Origin: Advenella kashmirensis WT001
Lineage (GTDB): Bacteria > Pseudomonadota > Gammaproteobacteria > Burkholderiales > Burkholderiaceae_B
Reading direction: 5' to 3'
DNA: 64,000 nucleotides
Assembly (NCBI RefSeq): GCF_000219915.2
Contig: NC_017964.1
Location: forward strand, 558,001 to 622,000
A model generated the notes under the pieces. It did not search any database. It saw nothing but the letters and a program-made list of their open reading frames with translations, and had not been told where the DNA came from. Positions within the stretch are counted from its first letter, which is position 1; each line of letters opens with the position of its first letter. Shown one piece after another: positions 47,434-56,959 of this stretch. The position numbers were made by a program, and so were the translations under genes.

Positions 47434-47924
47434 TTAGTTTTGTGCCAGAGTATTTTCCAGCGTTTTGATGAAATCTTTTTTATCGTAATTGCCAATATAG
47501 CGTTTGACTATATTGCCCTGACGATCCAGCAAAAACGCCACCGGTGTGAACTTGATATCGTCGAAGGCTTTGGCGGCACTGCCATCGCTGTCAAGCGTAA
47601 CGGTAAACGGCAGTTTTTTGTCTGCTGTGTAGTTTTTTACGAAATTAGGCGGATCATAGGCCATGGCCACGGCAACGGTCTCATAACCCTTGTCGTGATA
47701 GGTATTATAGTACTCGATGGTGTCGGGCATTTGCGCAATGCAGGTTACGCAGCTGGTGGCCCAGAATTTGACCAGGACTACCTTGCCCTTGAGATCGGCG
47801 GTCTGGAACTGACGCCCGTCGAGCGTGGTGAATGTGACATCGGGCGCCGCCTTGGATGAGGTCATCATGAACCACCCACTATGGCGGCCACGGCTAGTAC
47901 AGCAGGAAGAACGATTTTTTTCAT
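47434..47924 (-). CDS. TlpA-like membrane-anchored thioredoxin (frameshifted)
   Basis: A redoxin-domain protein with the active site SCVTC in [17 protein letters not shown] and a [11 protein letters not shown] cis-proline strand. As read, the main frame has no export signal. A second start at 47924 gives [18 protein letters not shown], a membrane anchor, in another frame. One extra base at the AA at 47870-47871 fuses them as [16 protein letters not shown], 163 residues. The product would be a periplasm-facing thiol reductase, perhaps for cytochrome c maturation, though no ccm gene is near. Confidence 0.85.
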
Positions 47925-47936
47925 GGATATTCGGTT

Positions 47937-48641
47937 TTATTCCAGAGGGAAAGTTTGCACGCCGCCCGCAGAAGGATTGTTCTCGGTGCCAGGCACCGTT
48001 GTGGGTGCACCCGTGCCGCCGGTTGTCGCATTCAGGCTGCTGCCCGAAACAATATCAAATACTTTGACAACCCGGCTCACGCCACTGACGCCGGCTGCTG
48101 CCGAGGCTGCACGCTGTCCTTCAAGGTCGGTGACCTGACCCATCAGATAGACAACACCACGGGTGGTGATCACATTGATGGACCCTGATGGGACCTGCTT
48201 GGTGGCCAGAAGTTCCGCCTTGACGCGCGAAGTAATCCAGGTTTCATTGCTGCGGGTACTGAAAGAGGCGCGAGGGCCTACGGTCAGCTGGTTGTCGACG
48301 CGCTTGACGTCGGTGGCGGTGCGCGCCATGGTTTCGGCCGACTGCTTGGCAGCCTCTGTGGGCACTTCACCGGTCAGCAGGACGCGTTGGTTATAGGATG
48401 AAACAATGACACGGCCGGCTTCGCCGATGCTCTCGTTGATGGTGTTCTGGGTGCGCCGTTCAATGTTCTTGTCCACCAGTTGCATGCCGGCCGAGCGGCG
48501 GTCCACGGCCACGATGGCGGTGCCGCCGGCGGCAGCCCCGACGATCAGGGGCACGCAGCCGGCCAGCAGCGAGCACGACAGTGAAATGGCAACCAGGGCA
48601 GTGGCAGGGCGGGACAGGGTAAATGGGCGCGATACACTCAT
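47937..48641 (-). CDS. BON-domain outer-membrane lipoprotein, DolP/YraP-like
   Basis: A 234-residue lipoprotein: lipobox LLAGC, a glycine-rich segment (GAAAGGTAIVAVDRRSAG) and two BON domains (about 60-130 and 140-205, with VLLTGEVPTEAAKQ and GVVYLMGQVTDLEGQ). DolP keeps the outer membrane tight and supports BAM. The C-terminal tail is Thr/Pro/Gly-rich. Its ATG overlaps the stop of the SIS-domain gene by four bases, matching the diaA-yraN-yraP linkage of other proteobacteria. Confidence 0.9.
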   Translation of the reverse strand: MSVSRPFTLSRPATALVAISLSCSLLAGCVPLIVGAAAGGTAIVAVDRRSAGMQLVDKNIERRTQNTINESIGEAGRVIVSSYNQRVLLTGEVPTEAAKQSAETMARTATDVKRVDNQLTVGPRASFSTRSNETWITSRVKAELLATKQVPSGSINVITTRGVVYLMGQVTDLEGQRAASAAAGVSGVSRVVKVFDIVSGSSLNATTGGTGAPTTVPGTENNPSAGGVQTFPLE

Positions 48642-49231
48642 TCGGAATCTCCAAGTAACATGGCGTCAATGCCATCACACAGAACGTGAAGTGCCAGCGA
48701 GTGGACTTCCTGGATACGCATGGTGCGGTCATGCGGCACGCAAAGATGGACATCCTGATCGGTCAGCAGGCCGGTCACACTGCCACCTTTCTTGCCGGTC
48801 AGGGCGATGACATGCATCTCGCGTTCATGGGCGGCGCGGATCGCCTTGATCACATTGGCAGAATTACCGCTGGTGGTGAAGGCGACCAGTACGTCGCCCG
48901 GCTGACCCAGCGCCTGCACCTGGCGTTCAAAAATATTGTCAAAACCGTAGTCGTTGCCAACCGCAGTAAGGATAGAGGTGTCGGCGTTCAGCGTAATGCC
49001 GGCAAACGGAATGCGGTCGCGTTCGAACCGGCCGACCAGTTCGGCGATGAAATGCTGGGCATCGGCGGCCGAGCCGCCATTGCCGCAGGCAAGCACCTTG
49101 CCATTATTGCTGATGGCGTTGACCAGCATGTCGATGGCGACAGCCAGCGGTTCGGCCAATACCTGGTGGCTTTGGGCGAGCACGCGGGCCGAATCATCGA
49201 AATGAAAAGAAATGCGGGAAGAGATGTCCAT
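48638..49231 (-). CDS. SIS-domain protein, GmhA/DiaA type
   Basis: A 197-residue phosphosugar isomerase-fold protein: LACGNGGSAADAQHFIAELVGRFERDR, the SIS loop FTTSGNSANVIKA, LTGKKGG and QEVHSLALHVLCD. GmhA makes heptose-7-phosphate for LPS, whereas DiaA binds DnaA to promote replication initiation. The yraN and dolP neighbours favour DiaA, while sequence alone cannot decide. ATG 49231 is chosen over an upstream start at 49294. Confidence 0.87.
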   Translation of the reverse strand: MDISSRISFHFDDSARVLAQSHQVLAEPLAVAIDMLVNAISNNGKVLACGNGGSAADAQHFIAELVGRFERDRIPFAGITLNADTSILTAVGNDYGFDNIFERQVQALGQPGDVLVAFTTSGNSANVIKAIRAAHEREMHVIALTGKKGGSVTGLLTDQDVHLCVPHDRTMRIQEVHSLALHVLCDGIDAMLLGDSE

Positions 49232-49354
49232 ATCGCTATTATCGCACGTGTTAAAAAAAACCGCATGGGCAGCTGTTGTCATTGAAGCAGGCAACGGGCG
49301 GCAAAAGACGCGTTTGAGGCGCCAGCAAAACCGATTGTAACGGTTTTGTGATCG

Positions 49355-49893
49355 TCAGAAGACGGCAGGCAGCCAGTTCAGGGTATCGCCTTCGATGCAG
49401 ACCGCGTCGAAGCGGCAGCGTGGTGTTCTGCCGCCAAAACCGCTAGCAGCCAGCTGGGGCAGGAACCAGGCAGCTGTTTTGCGCAGGCGCTGCTGCTTGG
49501 CGTGGGTAATACTGGCAGCCGCGCCCCATGACGCGCGTTGCGACGATAGCGGATTTCAACGATGACCAGGGTTTGGGCGTCGGCGCGAAAAACGGCATCC
49601 AGCTCCCCGTGCCGACAGCGCAAATTGGTACCCAGCAATTGCAGGCCATGCGCGCAAAGCCAGGCGATGGCACGGCTTTCTGCCTGCAAGCCTCGTTGCT
49701 GAGACGGCGATAATCGATGTTCATGCGTTTTACGCGGGGCGACGGTGCCTGTGGCTGCCCGGTGGCGCTGCCGTGCCCGCAGCTTGTCCTGTGCGGCAGC
49801 CGCCAGCGTGAATGCGAGGTCCCGGTGGCTTTGCACCGGCACGGATGTCTGCGGCTTGCCGCAAGCGTGTTCTGCAGGTTTTTTTTCAGTCAC
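49355..49893 (-). CDS. yraN: YraN family (UPF0102) endonuclease-like protein (frameshifted)
   Basis: A restriction-endonuclease-fold protein of unknown function. Conserved core: RGLQAESRAIAWL, LGTNLRCRHGELDAVFRA, TLVIVEIRYRR (D and ExR catalytic-like residues). The frame is lost in a run of four C (49524-49527, plus strand). One more base gives RHGGAAASITHAKQQRL and the normal C-terminal end at TGA 49355, 179 residues. The 60-residue N-terminal extension beginning with a GTG at 49893 is not family-like, so the true start may be further in. Divergent from rsmI. Confidence 0.87.
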
Positions 49894-49966
49894 GGCATGG
49901 ATCTTCAGGGGGGCGACGGCTATCGGGGATAATGTCCGGATATAATTTTTTCACACAGAGAAGTCC

Positions 49967-50905
49967 ATGACTACCGAAAGCGGACAATTTGACGCCCGAT
50001 GGCAGCGCGTGCTGCATGACCTGGCCAGCCAGGACTGGCCGGCCGGGTGCCTGTATGTGGTGGCTACGCCGATCGGCAACCTGGCCGACCTGTCGCCGCG
50101 CGCCTTATATGCGCTGCAGAAGGCCGATCTGATTGCGGCCGAAGACACGCGTTCTTCCCGCGTCCTGCTCAATGCCTGGGGCATAGAGACGCCGATGATG
50201 GCCGCGCACCGGCATAACGAGGCCCAGGCAGCGGCAACCCTGTTACGCCATCTGGAGCAGGGCCAGCGGGTTGCATTGATTTCTGACGCGGGTGCGCCGG
50301 CGGTCAGCGATCCGGGGGGGCGCATTGTGAGAGAAGTACGTGCTGCCGGGCACGCTGTCCGGGTTATCCCGGGCCCTTCTGCGGTCATTGCCGCCCTGAT
50401 GGGCAGCGGCGCTACCAGCGATGAAAATCCGGCCTTTGTCTTTGCCGGCTTTGCGCCGCAAAAAGCTGTGGCGCGCCAGACCTGGCTGAAAACCTGGTGC
50501 GCGCTACCAGCAGCCATTATTCTTTTTGAATCGCCGCATCGGGTGCGCAGTACGGCGACCGACATTGCCGCAATCGCAGGCGATGAGCGCCCGGTGACCG
50601 TTGCGCGGGAATTGACCAAGCGATTCGAACAAATTGCCACCGTACCGGCAGGGCAGCTTGCCGACTGGTTCGCTCAGGATAGCCAGCGAACGATGGGCGA
50701 ATTTGTCCTGATCGTGCATGAGGCCGCAACACAAGAGGCGGCGGCGCTGGGCCAGGAGGCAGAGCAGATTGTGGCCGCCATGCTTCGGTCTTATTCGGTG
50801 AAAGATACGGCCAGGCTGCTTGCCGCCTTTAGTGGTTTGCCCCGTGACGTGCTTTACGCCAAAGCGCTGCAGTTAAAGCAGCAGGACAGTGACGCGCAAA
50901 TGTGA
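49967..50905 (+). CDS. rsmI: 16S rRNA (cytidine(1402)-2'-O)-methyltransferase RsmI
   Basis: RsmI methylates the ribose of C1402 in the ribosomal decoding centre. It has 312 residues: the tetrapyrrole-methylase fold with LYVVATPIGNLADLSPRAL, AEDTRSSRVLL, SDAGAPAVSDPGG and VIPGPSAVIAAL, then FESPHRV. It diverges from yraN, as in many bacteria where rsmI and yraN are back to back. Confidence 0.96.
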   Translation: MTTESGQFDARWQRVLHDLASQDWPAGCLYVVATPIGNLADLSPRALYALQKADLIAAEDTRSSRVLLNAWGIETPMMAAHRHNEAQAAATLLRHLEQGQRVALISDAGAPAVSDPGGRIVREVRAAGHAVRVIPGPSAVIAALMGSGATSDENPAFVFAGFAPQKAVARQTWLKTWCALPAAIILFESPHRVRSTATDIAAIAGDERPVTVARELTKRFEQIATVPAGQLADWFAQDSQRTMGEFVLIVHEAATQEAAALGQEAEQIVAAMLRSYSVKDTARLLAAFSGLPRDVLYAKALQLKQQDSDAQM

Positions 50906-51008
50906 AATCCTGTTGGTGGCCTGCCGCGACTGGCCCTCGCATGGCGACGCCTCATAAGCAGGTAACAAACAGGCAACAAAAGCCCCAGGGTGAGGCGCCA
51001 AAAACACA

Positions 51009-51040
51009 AAGGCCGCTCCCGGTAGGGAAACGGCCTTATT
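51009..51040. terminator. Terminator between convergent rsmI and rlpA
   Basis: AAGGCCG (51009-51015) pairs with CGGCCTT (51031-51037); T-rich on both strands beyond the stem. Confidence 0.65.
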
Positions 51041-51079
51041 CTTGCTGCTTACACCGACATTAAGTCGGCGACAGGGTGA

Positions 51080-52278
51080 CTACAGCATTTTCTTGGCTTT
51101 GACCTGCGTTTCGGTGCTGCGCTCGCCCGCTGCCGCTGCCTTGGAAATGGGTTCGATCTTCACTTTGTCGCTGCCACGATTGACGATACCCAGTCGTTTT
51201 GCGGCGCCATAAGACAAGTCAATCACCCGATTGCCCACGAACGGTCCGCGATCATTGATACGCACCACGATGCTTTTGCCGGTGGACACACGCGTTACCC
51301 GGACGTAGGAAGAAATGGGCAGGCGTTTGTGGGCGGCGGTCATGGCATTCTGATTGAACGTCTCGCCATTGGCGGTCTTGCGGCCATGGAAACCGGGGCC
51401 GTACCAGGAAGCGATGCCTTCCTGCGTAAAGTTGCTGATCTCGTCGATGCCCATGGGCTTGTAACGGATTCCTTTGACTGTATAGGCCTTGCTGGTGCCG
51501 GACAGCGCCTTGCGTGCCTTGGTGGCAATATCCTCGTCCGCAGGTTGCGTATCATCCCGTTCGGCCAGACTGACGTCTTCTTTGGGTACCTGAATTTCGT
51601 ACTCGCTTTCAGGAATAATGCCGTTTTCCGTGATGCGCATGGTCAGGCCGTCCACCAGTTGCGGCTTGCTGCTCTCGTCGGGGGTGGCGGGCGTTATCGT
51701 TACCGGTGCAGCAGTAACATTAGCCTGTTTGACCGCTGCTGTGGTTTTTTCTTTATCAGCTTTGGCGACCAATGGCTTTGCGACGTTGCGGCTGCTGTCT
51801 TTTTGTGTCAGGCGGGATCCCGCTTTGGCTTGAGCTTTAGCGCGTTCACCTGTGGTTACAGCCTGTTTTACAGAAGTCTCTGTGCGGCTGGCCAGCGTAT
51901 TGCCCGTTTTGGCGGGCTTGGCTGTATCGTCGCCCTTAATCGCCTGTGAGGTCGATTCAGGTTTGGCTGGCGATGGTACCGCTGCCACTTCAGCTTTCGC
52001 CGGTTTTTTGCCTGCTGCCGTCGGTTTGGCGGCTACTGCAGCATCATCGGTCGCTTCAGGGACAATTCCGTTGGCGGTGATGCGCATTTTTTGCGCAGGC
52101 GCCGCCGGTTTTTGGGCTTTTGCCCTGGCGCGACGGCGTCGGCGGGTGCAACCATGTGCTCGGAAAAATCCTGGTTTTCGCGGATTTCAATACCGGCGGC
52201 ATGGACGGCCGGCGCAAGAAAGAGGCCGGTCACAAGGGTTGTTAAGGTGCTGCGTATTAAAGTTGTTCGTTTCATCAT
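51080..52278 (-). CDS. rlpA: Septal ring lytic transglycosylase / rare lipoprotein A family, RlpA-like (frameshifted)
   Basis: A secreted 399-residue protein. The N terminus (MMKRTTLIRSTLTTLVTGLFLAPAVHA) is a signal peptide without a lipobox Cys. A long Ala/Lys/Thr/Pro-rich linker follows. The C-terminal double-psi beta-barrel is EGIASWYGPGFHGRKTANGE, FNQNAMTAAHKRLP and VRINDRGPFVGNRVIDLS. No C-terminal SPOR domain is visible. Two near-copies of MRITxNGIxPE occur in the linker. The frame breaks in the run of T at 52109-52113 (plus strand); one more base joins the halves. Confidence 0.85.
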
Positions 52279-52279
52279 G

Positions 52280-53146
52280 TCATAGTGTCAACTGGGCACG
52301 ATGCCTAACGCGTAAGGGTTTGTACGAACTGAAGCGCTTGGCCAGTTCTTCGGCCACGTAGACCGATCGATGCTGACCACCGGTGCAACCAATGGCAACG
52401 GTGAGATAACTACGCGTATCCTGCATATACAATGGAAGCCATTTTTCAATATATGCGGCAATATCGTTGATTAAGGCGGGGACGCTGTCAAATTGAGCCA
52501 GCCATGCCGCCACGGGTTCATCACGGCCCGTAAGCGGGCGTAAGTTGCTGTCGTAATGAGGATTAGGCAAGCATCTTACATCAAAAACGAGGTCTGCGTC
52601 ATTAGGGACGCCTTTTTTGTAGGCGAAGGATTCGAAGGTCAAAAGGACCTCCGGCTCTTCATGATCGACAATATCTTTGACCCATGCGCGCAATTGTCCG
52701 GGCGTCAAACCTGAGGTATCGATCACGTGTTCCTGCTCGCGCAACGGCGCCAGAAGATTGCGTTCGTGTGTGATGCAATCCTCCAGAGACGGCGTAATTC
52801 CTGTGGTTTCACGCATGCGGTTGCTAAGCGGGTGCTTGCGCCGCGACTCGGAATAACGATGAATCAGGGTCTCGTCATCGGAGTCCAGAAAGATCACTTG
52901 CATGGGCAGACCCATGCTGCGAAGGGCGGTAATAACCCCCGGCAGACCGGCCAGTTCGCCTGGCGTTCTGACATCAATTGCAACAGCTACCGACTTGAGG
53001 CGGTTTTCCCTGGCGTTGGCAACCAGGTCGTGCAGCAGGCTGACGGGCAGGTTATCGATACAGGCATATCCGAGGTCTTCGAGCTGGCGCAGCGCAACGG
53101 ATTTTCCTGATCCTGAAATGCCGGTTATAAGTACAACATGAAGCAT
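52280..53146 (-). CDS. rapZ: RNase adapter protein RapZ / YvcJ family P-loop ATPase
   Basis: In enterobacteria RapZ presents the sRNA GlmZ to RNase E and so tunes glucosamine-6-phosphate synthesis. It has about 288 residues: Walker A LITGISGSGKSVALRQLED, Walker B-like FLDSDDETLIHRYSE, and the conserved C-terminal half (SFAYKKGVPNDADLVFDVR, NPHY, IGCTGGQHRSVYVAE). No glmZ-like RNA is evident here, so its partner in betaproteobacteria is open. It is downstream of hprK and ptsN in the same direction. Confidence 0.93.
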   Translation of the reverse strand: MLHVVLITGISGSGKSVALRQLEDLGYACIDNLPVSLLHDLVANARENRLKSVAVAIDVRTPGELAGLPGVITALRSMGLPMQVIFLDSDDETLIHRYSESRRKHPLSNRMRETTGITPSLEDCITHERNLLAPLREQEHVIDTSGLTPGQLRAWVKDIVDHEEPEVLLTFESFAYKKGVPNDADLVFDVRCLPNPHYDSNLRPLTGRDEPVAAWLAQFDSVPALINDIAAYIEKWLPLYMQDTRSYLTVAIGCTGGQHRSVYVAEELAKRFSSYKPLRVRHRAQLTL

Positions 53147-53410
53147 AATGGGTATCAATCCTGGACAAAACGTATGGATGGTCGGAAAAAAGGCCTTTCG
53201 TTCGTTCTTGTACAGTGGTGGTGGCCGAAATCTATGTCTCTAGTCCCTATTTAACCATAGACACGTGACAAAATATAACAGATCGGTCTCTGGCCGGGAT
53301 TTGGTTCTGTGAAGCCTGTGTGTGGTCTCTTGTTCTTATCGTACTGGAAGCGGATGCCTTGGCAGCAGAGGGGGGCAAGGGCTGGTTCGGCCCTGCGTAA
53401 CGGTTGCATG

Positions 53411-54343
53411 TCAGAGGTTGCTGTTTTCCATGATGGCGGCCGCCTGCCGTTCCATGAACTCGCCAAGGGTATCAATGCCACGCAATTTGAGGATGGTATT
53501 GCGCACGGCCGCCTCGACCAGCACAGCAAGATTGCGTCCGGCTGCGACCTGCAGCATGACACGGCGGATCGGGATGCCCAGCAAGTCCTGAGTCTGGTCC
53601 TGAATCGGCAGACGCTCGAACTTTTCACTATTGGCGCGTACCAGATGCACAATCAGTTTCAGGCGCATTTTCCTGCGTACCGAGGTTTCCCCGAAAATGG
53701 TACGGATATCCAGCAGGCCCAGTCCGCGCACTTCGAGCATATTGCGCAGCAGGTCGGGACACTGGCCTTCGATCAGCGTGGGTGAAGTGCGGGAAAAATC
53801 GACAGCGTCGTCTGCCACCAGGCCGTGCCCGCGGGAAATCAATTCAAGCGCGAGCTCGCTTTTGCCCAGGCCGGATTCGCCCGTGATCAGCACGCCAAGT
53901 CCCAGCACGTCCATGAAAACGCCATGCACCGTGGTTTTTGGGGCAAAACGCTTGTTCAGATAGATGCGCAGTACATCAATAAGATGCGCAGCATCTACCG
54001 GAGTCGATAGCAGGGGTATTCTGCTGCGGGCGCAAAAGCCAACCAGGTCGGGGGGAGAATCCAGGCCTTCGGCCAGGATCATGGCCGGAACGCCGCCTTC
54101 GGCCAGTTCGATCAGGATTTTTTCACGTTGAACGGCAGAAATGCGGTTATAGAAAATCAGCTCTTCCTTGCCGAATACCTGGATCCGCGACGGGTGGACC
54201 ACATTCAGGTGTCCGAGCAGGTCTGCTGCGGACGTATTGGCTGCTGAATCCTGGATATGGCGGGTGCGGCCTTCTTTGCCGGCGATCCAGGTGAAACGCA
54301 GGGTTTCGTCATTGTCAGCCGCCAGATCCTGAATACTGAGCAT
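53411..54343 (-). CDS. hprK: HPr kinase/phosphorylase HprK
   Basis: HprK phosphorylates and dephosphorylates the regulatory serine of HPr-like proteins. It has 310 residues: an N-terminal regulatory domain, the P-loop [25 protein letters not shown], and the signature [17 protein letters not shown]. In Gram-negatives it accompanies an incomplete PTS involved in regulation rather than sugar uptake. The frame is open 69 codons upstream, but [12 protein letters not shown] at 54343 is the sensible start. It lies 13 bases after ptsN. Confidence 0.94.
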   Translation of the reverse strand: MLSIQDLAADNDETLRFTWIAGKEGRTRHIQDSAANTSAADLLGHLNVVHPSRIQVFGKEELIFYNRISAVQREKILIELAEGGVPAMILAEGLDSPPDLVGFCARSRIPLLSTPVDAAHLIDVLRIYLNKRFAPKTTVHGVFMDVLGLGVLITGESGLGKSELALELISRGHGLVADDAVDFSRTSPTLIEGQCPDLLRNMLEVRGLGLLDIRTIFGETSVRRKMRLKLIVHLVRANSEKFERLPIQDQTQDLLGIPIRRVMLQVAAGRNLAVLVEAAVRNTILKLRGIDTLGEFMERQAAAIMENSNL

Positions 54344-54356
54344 GAGCGTGCCCCGA

Positions 54357-54815
54357 TTAATTGCCGGCAGAGTGGGCCAGCAGTTGATGAATGCCTTCTG
54401 CATTGGGGCTGCCCAGCAATTGCTTGCGTGTTTCTGCGCTGGAGAGCATTTGCGCCAATTCGGCCAGTATTTCCAGATGCTGCTGGGTTGCGCTTTCGGG
54501 CACCAGCAGGATGACCAGCAGTTGTACATGCTGTCCGTCAGGCGCATCAAAGGGGATGGGCGTGCTCAGCCGCATGACGGCTGCAACCGCCTGCTTCAGG
54601 TTGGCGATGCGGCCATGAGGCACTGCTACGCCATGCCCCAGCGCAGTGGAGCCCAGTCGCTCGCGCGAGAACAGGCTGTCGAAAACCGTGGAGCGGGCAA
54701 TGCCCTGATTGTTTTCGAACAGCAGCGCAGCTTGTTCGAAAGCGCGCTTTTTGCTGGTGACATTGACATCCAGCAGGATATTTTCCTGCGGAAGGATACG
54801 GGATAGTTGATTCAT
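54357..54815 (-). CDS. ptsN: PTS IIA-like nitrogen regulatory protein PtsN (EIIA-Ntr)
   Basis: A 152-residue EIIA domain with the phosphorylatable histidine in [12 protein letters not shown] and the family segments [13 protein letters not shown] and [21 protein letters not shown]. PtsN relays nitrogen and potassium status. It lies between hpf and hprK. Confidence 0.95.
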   Translation of the reverse strand: MNQLSRILPQENILLDVNVTSKKRAFEQAALLFENNQGIARSTVFDSLFSRERLGSTALGHGVAVPHGRIANLKQAVAAVMRLSTPIPFDAPDGQHVQLLVILLVPESATQQHLEILAELAQMLSSAETRKQLLGSPNAEGIHQLLAHSAGN

Positions 54816-54863
54816 GCCGCAATTATAGGATGTTCTTACAATAAGAAATAGAAGGGTAAGCTA

Positions 54864-54887
54864 AAACCCGGCCATCCGGCCGGGTTT
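54864..54887 (-). terminator. Terminator after hpf
   Basis: A 10-bp perfect stem AAACCCGGCC/GGCCGGGTTT with loop ATCC; on the minus strand it ends in TTTT. It lies between hpf and ptsN, so ptsN-hprK-rapZ may be transcribed at a lower level. Confidence 0.75.
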
Positions 54888-54918
54888 GGGCAAAAAACGG
54901 GAAAAAAGTACAACGTAT

Positions 54919-55239
54919 CTAGCCGATACTCATTCTTTTTGCCGATTCATTGGAGTGATTTGACGCTTTCGTTTTGTATTTGATGACTTGTCTGTCGGTT
55001 TTGTCCGAAAGCAAATCAATGGCCGCATACAGATTTTCGTCCGTAACTTCGCAATGGATGTCTTTGCCCGGCACGCGTAGTGTAACTTCTGCGCTGTGCT
55101 TCAGGGGTTCCCTGGACAGGATAACCTGGGTGTCAATGACATGATCGAAGTGCCTGAGGACTTTGGCGAACTTGGTCACTACGTATTCTTTAATGGCAGG
55201 GGTAATTTCCACATGATGGCCACTGATATTAAGATTCAT
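54919..55239 (-). CDS. hpf: Ribosome hibernation promoting factor HPF (short form)
   Basis: A 106-residue ribosome-binding protein (once called sigma-54 modulation protein): MNLNISGHHVEITPAIKEYV, a basic helix KFAKVLRHFDHVI and VPGKDIHCEVTDENLYAAIDLLSDKTDRQV. It promotes ribosome dimerisation or inactivation in stationary phase. AAAGGAG precedes the start. Confidence 0.94.
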   Translation of the reverse strand: MNLNISGHHVEITPAIKEYVVTKFAKVLRHFDHVIDTQVILSREPLKHSAEVTLRVPGKDIHCEVTDENLYAAIDLLSDKTDRQVIKYKTKASNHSNESAKRMSIG

Positions 55240-55429
55240 AGTGTGCTCCTTTTGAAAGTTGAATAGGCAGACGCCGCAACAGGGCAGGGCGTCAGTACAA
55301 AAAGATGAGAGAGGCGTAACTCCTTTTTTTGACAGGTTGATGAAAAGCTATTTTTTTTCAGTCCTTGGGGATAGTTTAAACCTTATTTGGACTTATACAA
55401 GCCCCCCCTGCAAGGCAGTCTGCTTGCCA

Positions 55430-55458
55430 GCGCCCCTGTGGCAGCGCGGCAGGGGCGC
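55430..55458 (-). terminator. Stem-loop after lptB
   Basis: GCGCCCCTG (55430-55438) pairs perfectly with CAGGGGCGC (55450-55458) directly downstream of the corrected lptB stop. There is no T tail, so termination strength is uncertain. Confidence 0.5.
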
Positions 55459-55466
55459 GCAGACAG

Positions 55467-56257
55467 TTACATTTTAAAGTGTTCGCCCAGGTAGACTTTG
55501 CGCACTTCCGGTTGGTAATAATGGCGTCGGGTTCGCCGTCAGTGAGCACCTTGCCGGCACTGATAATGTAGGCGCGATCGCAAATGCCCAGGGTTTCACG
55601 TACGTTGTGGTCGGTAATCAGCACGCCGATATTGCGGCTTTTGAGAAACCGCACGATGCGCTGGATTTCAATCACTGCGATGGGGTCAACTCCTGCAAAG
55701 GGTTCGTCCAGCAGAATGAAGCGGGGGTTGGTTGCCAGCGCCCGGGCAATTTCGACGCGGCGCCGTTCTCCGCCGGAAAGGGAAATGGCGGCGTTCTTGC
55801 GAATGTGGGTGATTTGCAGCTCTTCGAGCAGCAGTTCCAGCTGCTCCTGGACCCGTTTGCGTGTCAGTGTCTTGCCGGTTTCGGGGTCATCCTGCAGTTC
55901 CAGCACGGCCTGGATGTTGTGTTCGACGCTCAGGCGCCGGAATACCGAGGCATCCTGGGGCAGATAGGACAGGCCCAGATGGGCGCGCTTGTGGATGGGC
56001 AGCGCGGTAATGTCGCGCCCGTCAATTTCAATTCGTCCGAAATCGGCCGGCACCAACCCTACGATCATGTAAAAACTGGTGGTTTTGCCGGCCCCATTGG
56101 GGCCGAGCAGGCCGACGACTTCGCCGCTGGATACGGAAATGGAGACGTCCTGGACAACGCTGCGGCCATTGTATATTTTTTGCAGGCCGATGGCTTTGAG
56201 CTGCCCAAGACTGTCAATGGTGTTGGTCTGCAGGCTAGAGCTGGATGAGGTATTCAT
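55467..56257 (-). CDS. lptB: Lipopolysaccharide export ATPase LptB (frameshifted at the 3' end)
   Basis: LptB powers LPS extraction by LptFGC. Walker [16 protein letters not shown], signature [16 protein letters not shown], Walker [14 protein letters not shown] and switch TDHNVRETL are all intact. The last codons are shifted at 55510-55511: one extra base gives [16 protein letters not shown], the canonical LptB tail, ending at TAA 55467-55469 with 263 residues instead of an unrelated 293-residue reading. The N-terminal Ser-rich extension ([13 protein letters not shown]) is longer than in E. coli. Confidence 0.95.
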
Positions 56258-56260
56258 GCA

Positions 56261-56959
56261 TTAATTCTGGGTTGCTTTGCCGGCGCCGCCGGTGGCAGCC
56301 GATCCGGTGTCCTGGGCGGGTGCCTGGATGGTGCTGGGCATTGGCTTGTTGTTATACAGCTTGCGGCATTCGGCCACGGCCTGGTCTGTTTTGGCCCGCG
56401 GCTGGGCAATAGAGCGCACCCGGCCAGGCTGGGCTGCCGATGTCGGGCCCCCGGTTGCCGAGTAGGTATTGTTCTGGTTGTTGAACGTGACGACTTCACC
56501 GTTAACCGTATCGAACGGCTTACCGCAAATGAACCGGGTTACCGTGGCGTGGCCAATCATCTTGACGGTGTTCAGCTTGCCATCGTACTCGCCGCGATCC
56601 CCACGCGCTTCTACCACTTCATAGTTTTCGGGCCGTTCCTGGCGAATGAAGACAAAGCGAGATTTGTTGACCGTGGCTACGCCATGCTGGAAGCCCTGCG
56701 CATCTTCGCGCAGGCTGAGTTTGTCGGCGGTCAGCTTCATCAGACCGCGCGTGAGAATGACATTGCCGGTAAAAACGCTGGTTTTGTTTGCGTCATCATA
56801 GCTCAGGGTATCAGACAAGACCTGGGTGTCGGGCTCTTCTTTGTTTGCCGGGCTTTGGGATCCGGCAGGCGTCTGGGCCAGCGCCGCGGTGCCGGCCAGC
56901 AGGGCACAAAGGCCAAGGCACAGCGCGTGTGTCGTGATTCTGAAAGATGACGCATTCAT
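56261..56959 (-). CDS. lptA: Lipopolysaccharide transport periplasmic protein LptA
   Basis: LptA forms the periplasmic bridge for LPS. The 232-residue precursor has a signal peptide ending AALAQ, followed by the OstA/LptA beta-jellyroll (DTLSYDDANKTSVFTGNVILTRG, MKLTADKLSLRED, GEYDGKLNTVKMIGHATVTR). It has a Pro/Ala/Gly-rich C-terminal tail beyond the domain. The ATG overlaps the lptC stop by four bases, and it ends just before lptB. Confidence 0.94.
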   Translation of the reverse strand: MNASSFRITTHALCLGLCALLAGTAALAQTPAGSQSPANKEEPDTQVLSDTLSYDDANKTSVFTGNVILTRGLMKLTADKLSLREDAQGFQHGVATVNKSRFVFIRQERPENYEVVEARGDRGEYDGKLNTVKMIGHATVTRFICGKPFDTVNGEVVTFNNQNNTYSATGGPTSAAQPGRVRSIAQPRAKTDQAVAECRKLYNNKPMPSTIQAPAQDTGSAATGGAGKATQN

